From: Bradyrhizobium sp. Tv2a-2
Lineage (GTDB): Bacteria; Pseudomonadota; Alphaproteobacteria; Rhizobiales; Xanthobacteraceae
Direction: 5' to 3'
Length of the DNA: 64,000 nucleotides
Assembly (NCBI RefSeq): GCF_000472425.1
Contig: NZ_AXAI01000011.1
Span: forward strand, 62,001-126,000
A model generated the notes under the pieces. The model was given only the letters and a program-made list of their open reading frames with translations. It searched no databases and was not told the origin of the DNA. Positions 49,015 through 57,834 of this stretch are shown piece after piece; the stretch's first letter is position 1; every line of letters starts with the position of its first letter. The position numbers were made by a program, and so were the translations under genes.

Positions 49015-49473
49015 ATGAATGAATCGCTCGTGGTCCGGCGCGAGACGCAAATTGCAGCGCCCCCCGCCACCGTTTTCGCGTTCCTGACCGATCCGGACAA
49101 GATCCTGCGCTGGATGGGGACTGAGGCGGCAACCGAACCGCATCCAGGCGGGCTTTACCTGATCAGGGGCGTCGGCGGCACGCATAACCGCACGGCGCGC
49201 GGAGCGTTTCGCGAAGTTGTTCCGGTTCATCGTCTGGCCTACACGTTCGGCTGGGACGGCGACGACATCGTGCCGCCAGGCTCCGGTCTGATCGAGATCG
49301 ACTTGATCGATCGGGACGGTGGCACGCTCGTGCGCATGACCCATAGCGGCTTGCCCAATGCCGAGCAGCGCGCCGGGCATGCGCGCGGCTGGGCGCATTA
49401 TTTCGACCGGCTGGCGACAGCCGCCTCGGGCGGCAATCCCGGCAAGGATTTGGGACCGCAGCGCCCCGTCTGA
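49015..49473 (+). CDS. SRPBCC/AHSA1-family protein
   Basis: This 152-residue protein has the START-like AHSA1 pattern: VRRETQIAAPPATVFAFLTDPDKILRWMG, GGLYLIRG and the final helix HARGWAHYFDRLATAASGG. This family includes ligand-binding and stress proteins, often next to ArsR regulators; none is present here. It is divergent from the cyclase and converges on the aldehyde dehydrogenase gene. Exact function unknown. Confidence 0.9.
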   Translation: MNESLVVRRETQIAAPPATVFAFLTDPDKILRWMGTEAATEPHPGGLYLIRGVGGTHNRTARGAFREVVPVHRLAYTFGWDGDDIVPPGSGLIEIDLIDRDGGTLVRMTHSGLPNAEQRAGHARGWAHYFDRLATAASGGNPGKDLGPQRPV

Positions 49474-49500
49474 CGTCGCTCGCGATTGGATCGGAGCCGG

Positions 49501-51018
49501 TCATCCGATATCGAACTTCACTCCTTGGGCGAGCGGCAGGTCACGGCCGTAGTTGATGGTGCTGGTGACGCGCCGCATATAGGCCTTCCAGGAATCCGAG
49601 CCGGCCTCGCGGCCACCGCCGGTCTCCTTCTCGCCGCCAAATGCCCCGCCGATCTCGGCGCCCGACGGGCCGATGTTGACATTGGCGATGCCGCAATCCG
49701 ATCCGGCGGCGGAAGTGAATTTTTCCACCTCGCGCATGTCCATGGAGAAGATCGAGGACGACAGGCCCTGTCGCACGCCATTGTGGAGAGCGAGCGCCTC
49801 GTCGAACTCGGTGTATTTCATCACATAGAGGATCGGTGCGAAGGTTTCCTCCAGCACCGGCCCGGTCTGATCAGGCATTTCGACCAGGGCAGGGCGCACA
49901 TAGAAGGCGGAGGCGTGGCCCGCGACCTCGACGCGCTCGCCGCCGCTGACCTTGCCGCCGTGTTTCTCCGCGTCCGCAAGCGTCGCCTGCATCCTGCGGA
50001 AGGCGGCCTCGTCGATCAGCGGGCCGACCAGGTTGCCCGCATCGTCGAGCGGATTGCCGACGCGCAAACTGGCATAGGCCTGCTTGAGCTGCTTGATCAG
50101 CGCATCATGCACGCTGGCATGCACGATCAGGCGCCGCAGCGAGGTGCAGCGCTGGCCCGCGGTGCCGGCAGCGGCGAAGGTGATGGCGCGCAGCGCGAGC
50201 GCGAGATCGGCGGAGGGGCAGACGATCGAAGCGTTGTTGCCGCCGAGCTCGAGAATGGCGCGCGCAAAACGCTGCGCGAGCTTGGGACCGACCACCCGGC
50301 CCATCGCGGTCGAACCGGTTGCCGACACCAGCGGCACGCGCACATCGTCGACCAGCTGCTCGCCGACCTCGCGCCCGCCGATCACCAGCGTCGACAGACT
50401 GGCCGGCGCCTCGCCAAATCGCTGCGCCACCCGTTCGACCAGCGCCTGGACGGCGAGCGCGGTGAGCGGGGTCTTTTCCGAGGGCTTCCAGATCACCGGA
50501 TTGCCGCAGACGAGCGCAAGTGCTGCGTTCCAGGCCCACACCGCGACGGGGAAATTGAAGGCGGTGATGATGCCGACGGGTCCTAACGGATACCACTGCT
50601 CCATCATGCGATGATTGGCGCGTTCGCTGGCGATTGTCAGTCCATAGAGCTGGCGGGACAGGCCGACGGCGAAGTCGCAGATGTCGATCATCTCCTGCAC
50701 TTCGCCGAGCCCTTCGCTGACGATCTTGCCGGCTTCGATGGTCACGAGCTCGCCTAGCGCGGATTTTGCCGCACGCAATTCCTCGCCAAGCAAGCGCACG
50801 AACTCTCCGCGGCGTGGGGCCGGAACGGCGCGCCATTGAGCGAACGCCTTATCGGCGCGGGCCACCGCATCCGTGATGGCAGCGCCGTCCATGTCCGCGA
50901 CATGGGCGATGATCTCGCCGGTCAGCGGCGAGCGCACCGCGCGGGCGCCGCGCGTGAAGCGATCGCTGCCGACGCCAAGCGTTGCGAGAAGGGATGTGGT
51001 ACGGGCGGCGAGCGTCAT
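49501..51018 (-). CDS. Aldehyde dehydrogenase of the ALDH7 (alpha-aminoadipate semialdehyde) type
   Basis: This 505-residue protein has the ALDH fold with the nucleotide-binding region GPVGIITAFNFPVAVWAWNAALAL, the catalytic glutamate in LELGGNNASIV and the catalytic cysteine in GTAGQRCTSLRRL. GLTIASERANHRMMEQWYPLG and the C-terminal SDSWKAYMRRVTSTINYGRDLPLAQGV are typical of ALDH7/AmaB enzymes that oxidise alpha-aminoadipate semialdehyde in lysine breakdown. It follows the thioesterase gene with a 10-base gap. Lysine catabolism is likely but not proven. Confidence 0.92.
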   Translation of the reverse strand: MTLAARTTSLLATLGVGSDRFTRGARAVRSPLTGEIIAHVADMDGAAITDAVARADKAFAQWRAVPAPRRGEFVRLLGEELRAAKSALGELVTIEAGKIVSEGLGEVQEMIDICDFAVGLSRQLYGLTIASERANHRMMEQWYPLGPVGIITAFNFPVAVWAWNAALALVCGNPVIWKPSEKTPLTALAVQALVERVAQRFGEAPASLSTLVIGGREVGEQLVDDVRVPLVSATGSTAMGRVVGPKLAQRFARAILELGGNNASIVCPSADLALALRAITFAAAGTAGQRCTSLRRLIVHASVHDALIKQLKQAYASLRVGNPLDDAGNLVGPLIDEAAFRRMQATLADAEKHGGKVSGGERVEVAGHASAFYVRPALVEMPDQTGPVLEETFAPILYVMKYTEFDEALALHNGVRQGLSSSIFSMDMREVEKFTSAAGSDCGIANVNIGPSGAEIGGAFGGEKETGGGREAGSDSWKAYMRRVTSTINYGRDLPLAQGVKFDIG

Positions 51019-51028
51019 GGCGAGGTCC

Positions 51029-51496
51029 TCAGCTTGTTCGTGTCGGCAGCGTGACGCCGGGGAGCAGCCAGCGCTTGAAGTTCTGGATTATCTCACCCGT
51101 CAGCGGCGTCGGCTTGCGCGTCGCTTCGTCAAGCAGCACGCTTACGGAACGGGCGGACGCGACGCACTGGCCGGCCGAGAACACGACCTGGTCGAAGCTC
51201 ACCGAAGTGCGGCCGAATTTCGAGACCCCGAGCCCGAGCTCGATCGTGCCCGGCCAGCGCAGCTCGGCACGGAAGTGGATGTCGAGGCGGACCATGATCC
51301 AGGCAAACCCCTCCGGCATCAGCCCGTAGGAACGGTCCTTCATCAGAGTGACGCGGCCGGTCTCGAAATAGGTCGCATAAACCGCGTTGTTGACATGGTG
51401 GTTGGGGTCGAGGTCGGCAAAGCGCACATTGTCGGTCAGCCGGTAGGGAAAATCCTCCAGGAGGGGTGTGGAATCGAGGCGGGCGGGTGCGTTCAC
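51029..51496 (-). CDS. Hotdog-fold acyl-CoA thioesterase
   Basis: This 155-residue protein has the 4-hydroxybenzoyl-CoA thioesterase-type pattern: VRFADLDPNHHVNNAVYATYFETGR (active-site region), IMVRLDIHFRAELRWPGTIEL and ARSVSVLLDEATRKPTPL. It hydrolyses an acyl-CoA. It is cotranscribed with the ALDH7-type dehydrogenase downstream. The substrate is not known. Confidence 0.9.
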   Translation of the reverse strand: MNAPARLDSTPLLEDFPYRLTDNVRFADLDPNHHVNNAVYATYFETGRVTLMKDRSYGLMPEGFAWIMVRLDIHFRAELRWPGTIELGLGVSKFGRTSVSFDQVVFSAGQCVASARSVSVLLDEATRKPTPLTGEIIQNFKRWLLPGVTLPTRTS

Positions 51497-51659
51497 CGTG
51501 TGATCTCCGTCGTTTTGCGTCCCTTACAGCCGAGTTATCGCAGCCTCGCAAGTGGGTTGCGGACAGGTGGGGGCGGCCTTTATGTTTGGCCAGACAAGCC
51601 CAGCCCCATCCTGCCGGCGACAGAGTTTCCCGGTCGGGTCCAACCGATAAAGAAGCGAT

Positions 51660-52688
51660 ATGAGCGACGCGATCAAAACTGACGTGCTGATCATTGGCGC
51701 AGGTCCCTGCGGACTGTTCGCCGTGTTCGAACTGGGCCTTTTGGACATGAAGGCGCACCTGATCGACATTCTCGACAAGGTCGGCGGCCAGTGCGCCGAA
51801 CTCTATCCGGAGAAGCCGATCTACGACATTCCGGGCATTCCGACCGTCAGCGGGCAGGGGCTCACGGACGCGCTGATGGAGCAGATCAAGCCGTTCCATC
51901 CGACCTTCCATCTCGGCGAGATGGTCGAGAAGGTCGAGAGGATCGGCGACCCCGGCTTCCGCGTCACCACCGACGACGGCAAAGTGTTCGAGTGCAAGGT
52001 GGTGGTGATCGCCGCCGGCGGTGGTTCGTTCCAGCCCAAGCGCCCGCCGGTGCCGGGCATCGAGGCCTATGAAGGCAGCTCGGTGTTCTATTCCGTGCGC
52101 AAGATGGAGCAGTTCCGCGACAAGGAGCTGCTGATCGTCGGCGGCGGCGATTCCGCGCTCGACTGGACGCTCAACTTGCATCCGCTCGCCAAGCGCGTCA
52201 CGCTGCTGCACCGTCGCGACGATTTCCGCGCCGCGCCCCACAGCGTGGAGCAGATGCGCGCGCTGGTCGCCTCTGGCAAGATGGACCTCAAGATCGGCCA
52301 GGTCACCGAGCTCGCGGGCGCGAGCGGCAAGCTTGCGGGCGCCACTATCAAGCACAATGACAACTCGGTCACCAAGATCGACTGCGACACCATGCTGCCG
52401 TTCTTCGGGCTGACCATGAAGCTCGGCCCGGTCGCCGAATGGGGCATTGAGCTTGAGAACAATCTGGTTCCGGTCGAGACCAGCGCGTTCGAGACTAGCG
52501 TGCCCGGCATTTTCGCCATCGGCGACATCAACACCTATCCCGGCAAGCTGAAGCTTATTCTCTGCGGCTTCCACGAGGGCGCGCTGATGGCGCAGAAGGC
52601 TCACCGCTACGTCTATCCGGAGAAGCGCCTCGTGTTCCAGTATACGACGTCGTCCTCCAGCCTGCAGAAGAAGCTCGGAGTGAGCTAA
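51660..52688 (+). CDS. Ferredoxin-NADP reductase, thioredoxin-reductase-like type
   Basis: This 342-residue flavoprotein has the FAD motif LIIGAGPCGLFA, GGQCAELYPEKPIYDIPG and the NADPH motif LIVGGGDSALDW. It lacks the CxxC redox pair of thioredoxin reductase, which identifies it as the ferredoxin/flavodoxin-NADP reductase type known from Rhodopseudomonas and Bacillus YumC. IFAIGDINTYPGKLKLILCGFHEGALMA is the conserved second FAD region. It could reduce the ferredoxin encoded 5.3 kb upstream (inference). Confidence 0.94.
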   Translation: MSDAIKTDVLIIGAGPCGLFAVFELGLLDMKAHLIDILDKVGGQCAELYPEKPIYDIPGIPTVSGQGLTDALMEQIKPFHPTFHLGEMVEKVERIGDPGFRVTTDDGKVFECKVVVIAAGGGSFQPKRPPVPGIEAYEGSSVFYSVRKMEQFRDKELLIVGGGDSALDWTLNLHPLAKRVTLLHRRDDFRAAPHSVEQMRALVASGKMDLKIGQVTELAGASGKLAGATIKHNDNSVTKIDCDTMLPFFGLTMKLGPVAEWGIELENNLVPVETSAFETSVPGIFAIGDINTYPGKLKLILCGFHEGALMAQKAHRYVYPEKRLVFQYTTSSSSLQKKLGVS

Positions 52689-52831
52689 TTCCCTGAGCAA
52701 TGTGGCCCGCCGCTCGCCTCGTACATTACGTGATGGAAAGGTTCGGGCGAGGGCACTGGAACCATCCTCGAAATGGCCGTAGTCTGCGGTGATTGAGGGC
52801 AGCCATTCAATTTGACGTGGTCAAGGTGACG

Positions 52832-53425
52832 ATGATGCGGAAATTCTCGTTCGAAGTTCGGCGATTGCTGCCGCTGATGGTGGGGCTCACCATCTGGGCA
52901 GCTGCCGCCTGGCCTGCAGCAGCCGAGCCCTCGGCAGCAGGCATGTGGCAGAAGATCGAGGACGGCGAGCCCGTGCTTTACATCCTTGTCGTCGATCACA
53001 ACGGGACCTTCGAAGGCGTGATGGCGAAGCTGTTTCCCAAGCCAGATGAGACGGGCGTTCCGATCTGTGCGAAATGCACCGACGACCGCAAGAACATGCC
53101 CTGGCTCGGCATCTCGTTCATCCGCGACATGAAGCGCAACGGTCTGAAATACGAGAACGGCAATGTCCTCGATCCGCGCGACGGCAAGATCTACAGCGCC
53201 AAGATGACCTTGAGCCCGGATGGCCAAACGCTGACATTGCGCGGCTATATCGGCATCTCGCTGCTCGGCCGCGACGAGACCTGGAACCGGCTGCCGGACA
53301 GCGCCATCGCCCAGATCGATCCCGCCATCATCACCAAATACCTGCCCGCCCAGGCCGCCGCGATGAAGCCGCTCGCCCCGGCGGCGGTGCCCGCCATGCA
53401 GAAGAAGCCGGCACCGGCGCACTAG
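52832..53425 (+). CDS. DUF2147 exported protein
   Basis: This 197-residue protein has a signal peptide (to about AAAEP) and one DUF2147 domain: GMWQKIEDGEPVLYILV, CAKCTDDRKNMPWLGISFIRDMKRNG and NVLDPRDGKIYSAKMTLSPDGQTLTLRGYIG. The function of this periplasmic or outer-membrane-associated domain is unknown. AAGGTGA lies before the twin ATGs at 52832 and 52835; either can be the start. The C-terminus is an alanine/proline-rich tail. Confidence 0.9.
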   Translation: MMRKFSFEVRRLLPLMVGLTIWAAAAWPAAAEPSAAGMWQKIEDGEPVLYILVVDHNGTFEGVMAKLFPKPDETGVPICAKCTDDRKNMPWLGISFIRDMKRNGLKYENGNVLDPRDGKIYSAKMTLSPDGQTLTLRGYIGISLLGRDETWNRLPDSAIAQIDPAIITKYLPAQAAAMKPLAPAAVPAMQKKPAPAH

Positions 53426-53470
53426 CTCCTCTATTCGGTTTTCAAACAGCCAGGCATTCCGCTGTCATCG

Positions 53471-53510
53471 CCCGCGAAGGCTGGCGATCCAGTATTCCAG
53501 AAGCGTCTCA
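53471..53510. repeat. Second copy of the intergenic repeat seen at 12150
   Basis: GTCATCGCCCGCGAAGGC, then TCCAGTATTCCAGAAGCGT, matches the left half of the element at 12150 at most positions, including the spacing between the two blocks. The right-hand hairpin of the other copy is missing. Confidence 0.65.
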
Positions 53511-53599
53511 ACGGGAACTCTGACGTCTCTGGACGAGAGAGACATGATTCCGCATTCTCGCGACGTATCCGCCCGAGCTTTGCATCTCCATTACCCTCG

Positions 53600-54060
53600 A
53601 AAATTCAGAGGGCACAGGGAAGGCCGGGTGGCCGCTGCACCCGGGGCTCCCGCGCAAAAGGAATTTGCGCGAGCGCGAAAACCACAGGTACAGGCGGTGA
53701 CAACCGGCCTTCCCTGCGCAATGGTTTACGGCTTATACGCGTTCTCCTCGGTGAACCTTTCCGTTTGCCACCGTCGCCCGCGTGATGCGCAAGCATCATC
53801 GCGAACTTGAGCGCCGGACTTTGGGGCGCCAGGACCACGCGACTTCGCCGTCCGCAATCAGCGCCGCTCGTCAGTCAGCACGATCACGTCCATCGCATTC
53901 CGCTCCACGTTCGTGACGACGCGTACGCCCCTGATCGGAGCGGAACGACGCAAGTAATCATTATTTTCTTAAAAAACGAAAGAGAAATATTTTTTATCTG
54001 AAGACTGGACAACCCAAATCGGCTTGAACGGCCTTGCGAAATCGGGTTTTGCGCGCAAGC
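53600..54060. repeat. Probable degenerate dispersed repeat
   Basis: Blocks such as GGGCACAGGGAAGGCCGGGT, CCGGCCTTCCCTGCGCAATG, GGTTTACGGCTTATAC, CACGCGACTTCGCCGTCCGC and GCGAAATCGGGTTTTGCGCG are ones I recall from a multicopy non-coding element of Bradyrhizobium genomes. GGGAAGGCCGG (53619-53629) and CCGGCCTTCCC (53704-53714) also form a long-range inverted repeat. There is only one copy in the window, so this rests on recall. Confidence 0.5.
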
Positions 54061-54228
54061 GTTTTTGTAGGGCCAGAGGCGGTTCGGAGGGCTGGCAGGG
54101 AGCGAAACCGGCCGATCGCGCTCGACAGGCAAATCAAAAAAATTTGGGAGCACCGATGAGTTTCAGCGTTCGCGCCGGTCTTACGGATGAGTTCGGCATC
54201 TCAAACCAGCCGAAGACAGGAGGCCCAA

Positions 54229-54978
54229 ATGCCGTCAGTGACAGGCAAGAACATGGTCGTAATCGGTGGCAGCCGCGGCGTCGGGCGGCGGATCGTGGAA
54301 GAGGGGCGCCGCAATGGCGCGGATGTGCTCGCGGTGGCGCGAGGTGAGGAGCGGCTCCGCCAGCTCGCCCGGGAAGTCGCGGGCACGCGAATTTTGGCGC
54401 TTGACGCAACCGATGAGGGCGCGCCTGCCCGCGTGTTCGATGTCCTCAGGCCCGACATCCTGGTTCTGTGCGGCGGGGCGTTTCCGCCGGCCGCGCCGCT
54501 CCATGAGCAGAGCTGGCAGCAGTTTGCCGTCAACTGGGACTGCGACGTCAAGATCGCCTTTCACTTCCTCAAGGCGGCGTTGTCGCAGCCGCTGCCGAAG
54601 GGCGCCTCTGTGATCCTGATCTCCAGCGGCGCGGCGCTTGCAGGCTCGCCGATTTCCGGCGGCTATGCCGGCGCCAAGCGCACGCAGCTTTTCATGGCAA
54701 ACTACAGCCAGAAGGAATCCGATCGTCTTGGCCTTGGCCTGAACGTCATGGCGCTGGCGCCGCGCATGATGCCGGACACCGAGCTCGGAAGCCACGCGGT
54801 CGCAGGCTATTCCCGTTATCTCGGCGTATCCGCCTCCGACTTCGTCAAGGGCATGGCGTCGCCGCCGACCGCGACCGATGTCGCAAACGCGGTCCTCGAG
54901 CTTGCGACACAGCCGGACCAGTTCAAGGGCAAGGTCTTCATCGTCTCGGCAAAGGGCCTCGAGCCTGCGCCGCCGTAG
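54229..54978 (+). CDS. Short-chain dehydrogenase/reductase
   Basis: This 249-residue Rossmann protein has the nucleotide motif VIGGSRGVGRRI, LALDATDEGA, LVLCGGAFPP and the catalytic pair in SGGYAGAKRTQ (YxxxK), with the catalytic serine in LISSGAAL. ATG 54229 follows an AGGAGG ribosome site. It is followed 33 bases later by an ECF sigma factor gene with a C-terminal SnoaL-like domain; sigma factors of that type are often encoded beside an oxidoreductase. Substrate unknown. Confidence 0.92.
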   Translation: MPSVTGKNMVVIGGSRGVGRRIVEEGRRNGADVLAVARGEERLRQLAREVAGTRILALDATDEGAPARVFDVLRPDILVLCGGAFPPAAPLHEQSWQQFAVNWDCDVKIAFHFLKAALSQPLPKGASVILISSGAALAGSPISGGYAGAKRTQLFMANYSQKESDRLGLGLNVMALAPRMMPDTELGSHAVAGYSRYLGVSASDFVKGMASPPTATDVANAVLELATQPDQFKGKVFIVSAKGLEPAPP

Positions 54979-55011
54979 TGACGCGGTTGAGGCGGATCGC
55001 AGGAGGAGCTA

Positions 55012-56079
55012 ATGTCGAGTGTGATGAGCACGGCTGAAACCTCGCGCGAGGAGCGGGCTCGGGCGGTTGCAAGCCAGTCGTTTGCGAAGCTTGCGGAGCC
55101 GTTCCGCCACGAGATCAAACTGCATTGCTACCGCATGCTGGGATCGTTGCACGAGGCTGAGGACGCCGTGCAGGAGAGCTATTTGCGCGCCTGGCGCAGC
55201 TTCGACGGTTTCGAGGGTCGCGGCTCGTTCCGTGCGTGGCTGTACCAGATCGCCACCAATGCCTGCCTCAATGCACTTGCGAGCCGCAAGAACAGGCGGC
55301 GCTTTCTACCCGACCAGCGCGCGCCTGCAACCACCGACATGCCCGACGGCATGCCGGCACCCGACATCGCGTGGCTCGAACCTTACCCGGACTCGTATCT
55401 GGAAGGCATTGCCGACGACGCGCCAAACCCGGAGGCGCGCTATGCTTCGCGGGAGGCGGTGCAACTCGCCTTTGTCGCGGCGATCCAACAGCTGCCGCCG
55501 CGACAGCGCGCCGCACTGATCTTGTGCGACGTCCTCGGCTGGTCCGCCGTCGAAGCCGCGACGCTGCTCGGGGGATCGACGCCCTCCATCAACAGCGCGC
55601 TGCAGCGGGCGCGCGAAAGGCTCGCAAGAACCTATCCCGACGGCCGGCCGCCCGTCGCACCTTCACCTGACGCCGCGCAGCAAAGGCTGCTCGACCGTTA
55701 TGTGCAGGCCTGGGAGCGCTTCGATCTTGATGGCTTCGTGGCCCTCCTCAAGGAGGACGCGACCTACACCATGCCGCCGCTGCAGCAATGGTATGCGGGG
55801 CGGCAGGCGATCAGACGCTTCTTCGGCTGGGCATGGAAAAGCTACCACGGCTGTCGCCTGGTCCCGACGGCGGCCAACGGACAGCCCGCCTATGCGGCCT
55901 ATACCCGCACCGACGCGGACGGACCATGGGCCGCGCATTCCATCCACGTGCTCTCGCTGGAGCACGCGGCGATTTCGCGGCTGACGCTCTTTTTCAAACC
56001 GGACGGCCCGCGCCTGTTTCGGTCGTTCGGGCTTCCGCTCGTGCTGACAGACCCTGGAATCGCCGAGCCACGTCGGTGA
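55012..56079 (+). CDS. ECF sigma factor with C-terminal SnoaL-like domain
   Basis: This 355-residue protein has sigma-70 region 2 (ahead of YRMLGSLHEAEDAVQESYLRAWRS), region 4 (LPPRQRAALILCDVLGWSAVEAATLLGGSTPSINSALQRARERL) and a C-terminal SnoaL_2-like domain (from about residue 225: RYVQAWERFDLDGFVALLKEDATYTMPPL). This layout is that of ECF41/SigX5-like sigma factors, which use the C-terminal domain in place of an anti-sigma factor. It would direct RNA polymerase to a small set of promoters, probably including its own operon. It is probably cotranscribed with the SDR gene upstream. Confidence 0.93.
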   Translation: MSSVMSTAETSREERARAVASQSFAKLAEPFRHEIKLHCYRMLGSLHEAEDAVQESYLRAWRSFDGFEGRGSFRAWLYQIATNACLNALASRKNRRRFLPDQRAPATTDMPDGMPAPDIAWLEPYPDSYLEGIADDAPNPEARYASREAVQLAFVAAIQQLPPRQRAALILCDVLGWSAVEAATLLGGSTPSINSALQRARERLARTYPDGRPPVAPSPDAAQQRLLDRYVQAWERFDLDGFVALLKEDATYTMPPLQQWYAGRQAIRRFFGWAWKSYHGCRLVPTAANGQPAYAAYTRTDADGPWAAHSIHVLSLEHAAISRLTLFFKPDGPRLFRSFGLPLVLTDPGIAEPRR

Positions 56080-56303
56080 CGCTACGCAGCGAACGGGGAA
56101 CGGACTGAACGGATCGGGAGCGCGTAGTCATAAATACGCGATGCCCGCTTTTTCTTGCTTATGATGGACGCGACTGCAAGTCTGGCGGATCTCCGCGAAT
56201 GGGCGCTCAGGCGACCTTGCTTTTGGCAGTCTCGCACGTCTGCTCTCGGGGTCCCACAAGCGGACAAGTCGCGCGATGACACCGACGCCCTCTCTTGGTG
56301 CGC

Positions 56304-57710
56304 TCAGTTCGCTTCCCTAACCGGCGGCGGCGTCCAAGTGCCATCCATCGCTTCGCGCTTCGGCGAGTAGAGCCGCATGGCGAGGTTGAACTCGCTGGTC
56401 GGCGCCGGAAGCCAGTTGCTCTCCTTGTCCGCGCTGGGCGTTTCGTTCTGGATGTAGATGTCGAGCGACCCGTCGGCGTTGAACTTGAGCTTGTCACGGT
56501 CCCCGAGCGCAAAGCGATTGAGCGCGTTTGGTGCCTGAAACCCGTCCTTATCGTAGAGCGTGACCGACCAGAAGGCGTCAGCATGCGGCAGCTTGCCCTT
56601 GTCGAAGTGCAATATGTAGCGGTTGGCTCCGCTGTAAGGCTTGCCCTCGCCATCCACGAACGAGGCCGGATAGATTGCGTCTTCGGGTAAGTTTACGCCC
56701 AGCCCAATCAATGTCGCCATTCCCCGAAGCTTGTAAGCGGTCCCATAAGTGCCGACAGTGCTGGTCTGATAGAACCAGCCATTGACGTGGAGGCCGATAC
56801 CGGCACCGCTCTTACCAGACTGCTCCAAATCAATAAGTGCATCCCTAGCAGCAGCGTTGATCGTCTGGACGAGCGCCGGATCAAGCTTCGAGGCATCGAA
56901 AGCCTTACCCGGCTCAAGGCCAATCTGCTTCATGCGGAATAGTATTGGATAGTCATTCGAGTGCGGTGGGTTTTTCATCGCCAGTTCAGCGAACCGGCTC
57001 AGCACCGTAACGCCATCCATGCGGTTCACTTGAACAAGCGGAGGTGTCTTGTTGTCGATAGTCGGGTTTGTCGGAGCACTTGTTGGCGAGGTATAGCTCT
57101 TTCCCCATCGGCTGAGCGGCGTAAGCTTGTAGCCGTCCTGCACCTTGTGAACATTCTCGTAGTCGGCAGGCCCGTTGGTCTGCGTCCGCCCAAGTATCCA
57201 AATCGTCTGTGTGGGAGCCACGATTTTGGTCATGCCATCGGGGAGCGACCCGCTCCAGCCCGGACCTACAAGAGCGAAATCGCCCGCCTTCGTTCCGGTC
57301 GTGCGCGAACCTACGACACTGAAAACATCGGTCCACATGTCGAGCATTGGAAGCAGATAGTAGCGCCCCGCTGTATCCGGCACTGATAACACAATGGGTT
57401 CGCGTCCAAGATCAAGCCAAGCCGGTGAGTAGAGCGTGTCGAAATTGTAGCGCACGACATCGCGGTCCTCGGCGCGAGGATAGTTGCGCGCGTGAGCGAA
57501 TTGATTGATGGGCGCACGTAACGGGATGGTTTTGGCGTCTGGCACGTTCGTCGACTGACGCATGGACACTTCCATGGTAACAATCGGATACGCGTAGACG
57601 TACGCGTCGCGAGCTATTTCGTAGGCTTGCTCGTTTGACAGCGCCTGCGCACCCGCTGGAGCGGCGGTCATCAACCCGCAGGTCAGAAAGACGAGAACGG
57701 CTCTCTTCAT
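56304..57710 (-). CDS. DUF1254/DUF1214 exported protein
   Basis: This 468-residue protein has a signal peptide (MKRAVLVFLTCGLMTAAPAGAQA), an N-terminal DUF1254 domain (AYVYAYPIVTMEVSMR, FDTLYSPAWLDLGREPIVLSVPDTAGRYYLLPMLDMWTDVF) and a C-terminal DUF1214 domain (FWSVTLYDKDGF, LDIYIQNETPSADKESNWLPAP). These proteins are periplasmic and of unknown function. GGGAGT precedes ATG 57710. Third-position base composition looks a little less GC-rich than in neighbouring genes, as does much of this accessory region. Confidence 0.93.
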   Translation of the reverse strand: MKRAVLVFLTCGLMTAAPAGAQALSNEQAYEIARDAYVYAYPIVTMEVSMRQSTNVPDAKTIPLRAPINQFAHARNYPRAEDRDVVRYNFDTLYSPAWLDLGREPIVLSVPDTAGRYYLLPMLDMWTDVFSVVGSRTTGTKAGDFALVGPGWSGSLPDGMTKIVAPTQTIWILGRTQTNGPADYENVHKVQDGYKLTPLSRWGKSYTSPTSAPTNPTIDNKTPPLVQVNRMDGVTVLSRFAELAMKNPPHSNDYPILFRMKQIGLEPGKAFDASKLDPALVQTINAAARDALIDLEQSGKSGAGIGLHVNGWFYQTSTVGTYGTAYKLRGMATLIGLGVNLPEDAIYPASFVDGEGKPYSGANRYILHFDKGKLPHADAFWSVTLYDKDGFQAPNALNRFALGDRDKLKFNADGSLDIYIQNETPSADKESNWLPAPTSEFNLAMRLYSPKREAMDGTWTPPPVREAN

Positions 57711-57834
57711 GATTTTACTCCCGGTACTATGTCCTAGCAGGGTAGTCCCGCATGCTGACAGGTCAATGTCCGGGTTGGGTCGCCGATTAGATTTGCTCAC
57801 GTTGAGTTCTCCGCATTTTGAGCCCAAGCGGTCG

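Larger units (their letters stand above)
53426..54228. other. Long intergenic region composed largely of repeat relics
   Basis: About 800 bases without a supported gene. It starts with a copy of the TCATcgCCCGCGAAgGC repeat (53471-53510), continues with a probable degenerate dispersed Bradyrhizobium repeat (about 53600-54060), and includes an AT-rich stretch at 53956-54000. Short open frames here have low-complexity arginine/proline-rich products and overlap on opposite strands, as expected of non-coding repeat DNA. Confidence 0.6.

Noticed and set aside
51660..52688. Thioredoxin reductase
   Set aside because: The CxxC redox pair is missing; the overall pattern is that of the ferredoxin-NADP reductase subgroup.
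53544..53838. Two overlapping short frames on opposite strands in the repeat region
   Set aside because: They lie inside the probable dispersed repeat, have biased composition and no good ribosome site.
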